Positions 7,919 to 8,561 of a stretch of 8,561 nucleotides of DNA are shown here, piece after piece. A model generated the notes under the pieces. It had not been told where the DNA came from and did no database searches. It saw only the letters and a list, made by a program, of their open reading frames with translations. A program made the position numbers and the translations under genes. Each line of letters opens with the position of its first letter. The first letter of the stretch is position 1. Origin of the DNA: JAJRWS01 sp039831705 (GTDB lineage: Bacteria > Planctomycetota > Planctomycetia > Pirellulales > Lacipirellulaceae); assembly GCA_039831705.1 (NCBI GenBank), contig JBDOMT010000288.1:1-8561 (forward strand). The letters run 5' to 3'.

Positions 7919-8045
7919 CGGTCTGGTCATAATTTTTTTGAAGTTCGCTAGTCGGTAACCTTGATACTGGAACCCACCATGACGAATCGACCACAGCTTC
8001 ATTGCATTGTTTTCGACAGCGGCCGTGCCTAACAAGGAGACACCT
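7919..8045. other. Gap before the RidA-like gene, with a possible 17-codon leader ORF
   Basis: This 127-base gap starts just after the propeller/cytochrome stop. A run of seven Ts near 7932-7939 is not preceded by a strong stem; TAGCG at the stop and CGCTA about 26 bases later could pair, but weakly. ATG 7979 to TAA 8032 encodes MTNRPQLHCIVFDSGRA, ending one base before the Shine-Dalgarno site of the next gene. Its own start has no good ribosome binding site, so I do not call it as a gene. Confidence 0.3.
8034..8040 (+). promoter_or_regulatory. Shine-Dalgarno site of the RidA-like gene
   Basis: AAGGAGA sits 5 bases before the ATG at 8046. It is the strongest ribosome binding site in the window and supports that start over the in-frame ATG at 8067. 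Confidence 0.7.
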
Positions 8046-8561
8046 ATGTTCGATGGCGGGAAGTCCATGAGTTCTGCGAAGGAGACTCTTCCACAGCGAC
8101 ATGGAGCGTTGCAGACCTCATCGACGGAATCAGAATCGACCGAACACGTAGTTCGACCCGTGCCGTTGCCCACCCATTGCCACTGTGACCGTAAGGAATG
8201 CAATGGGGAAGTGATAGAAATCGTGACATCTTCTGCGAGTGAAATTTTTCTGCGCTGCGATCCGGCATCCTTCTCGGGGAACCATCTGACTGCTTATGAG
8301 CAGGCCCAGGCCTTTTACGGTTGCCTGCCTCGGATTTTGGAGAATGCTGGATCTGGAATGGCGAATGTCGTCTTGGAGCGGGTGTTTGTGCGGAACATGG
8401 ACACCGACTTGGACAGTTTTCTCAAAGCCCGCGAGCAAGCCTATCGTGAAGTGGGCTTGACCGGCGACCAGCTTCCAGTGACCAGTTATGTCGAGCAGCC
8501 ACCCTGCACGCCAGGACAGGTTTTTGAGTTGCAGGTGTATGCGGTGGTGCCGCGCACTAAA
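8046..8561 (+). CDS. RidA/YjgF-like family protein with Cys-containing N-terminal extension, cut by the window end
   Basis: The frame is open for 172 codons to the right edge with no stop. Residues about 82-170 follow the RidA/YjgF (endoribonuclease L-PSP, chorismatase-like) fold pattern: 'AYEQAQAFYGCLPRILENAG', then 'VVLERVFVRNM', a helix with 'FLKAREQAYREVG', and 'LPVTSYVEQPPC' followed by 'QVFELQVYAVVPR'. RidA proper hydrolyses reactive enamines from PLP enzymes. Aligning by eye to E. coli RidA ('FPARSCVEV', 'KIEIEAIAV'), the catalytic Arg105 falls on Thr146, while Glu120 falls on Glu161. Classical deaminase activity is therefore unlikely and this is probably another Rid subfamily. Residues 1-80 are an extension not seen in RidA. 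It has a polar start and a 'CHCDRKEC' cluster (Cys45, Cys47, Cys52) that could bind metal. No signal peptide is visible, so it should be cytoplasmic. It lies 127 bases after the propeller/cytochrome gene in the same direction. The fold call is moderate to good; the function is unknown. Confidence 0.7.
   Translation, partial: MFDGGKSMSSAKETLPQRHGALQTSSTESESTEHVVRPVPLPTHCHCDRKECNGEVIEIVTSSASEIFLRCDPASFSGNHLTAYEQAQAFYGCLPRILENAGSGMANVVLERVFVRNMDTDLDSFLKAREQAYREVGLTGDQLPVTSYVEQPPCTPGQVFELQVYAVVPRTK

Overview
The window reads as a piece of a bacterial chromosome or metagenomic contig, most likely from a planctomycete (Pirellulales-like). This is an inference. It rests on a secreted DUF4838-type glycosidase-like protein ending in a 'LGPFDN' beta-sandwich, a YVTN beta-propeller fused to a di-heme cytochrome module, a HEAT-repeat protein, long gaps between genes, moderate GC and few strong operons. 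There is no rRNA or tRNA to fix the taxon.

Layout. (1) Positions ~110-1955, minus strand: a fragment of a type I restriction-modification locus. It holds hsdM (N-terminus missing) overlapping by 4 bases an hsdS that stops after its first target recognition domain. No hsdR is in the window. (2) At ~1953-1959 the hsdM frame changes abruptly into a plus-strand HEAT-repeat gene that also lacks its N-terminus. The two 5' ends meet head to head with no promoter, start region or spacer. (3) 1957-3258, plus: the remaining HEAT-repeat ORF. (4) 3364-5610, plus: a large secreted DUF4838 protein, probably acting on polysaccharide or glycans. (5) 5611-5971: a 361-base gap with no convincing gene. (6) 5972-7918, plus: an exported YVTN propeller/di-heme cytochrome c (peroxidase-like) protein with a clear Shine-Dalgarno site that fixes its start. 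(7) 8046 to the right edge, plus: a RidA/YjgF-like protein, cut by the window end, with an excellent Shine-Dalgarno site.

How the genes may work together. hsdM and hsdS are a normal translationally coupled pair but look inactive in this form. The HEAT and DUF4838 genes lie in the same direction 105 bases apart and may be neighbours by chance. The propeller/cytochrome gene and the RidA-like gene are co-directional, 127 bases apart, and might form a small transcription unit.

I see no CRISPR array, intact insertion sequence, tRNA or confident rho-independent terminator. The most notable points are the broken, abutting junction between the R-M fragment and the HEAT gene, and a RidA-like protein that appears to have Thr where the RidA catalytic Arg should be and carries a Cys cluster in an N-terminal extension. 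I did not find a clear, wholly new system.
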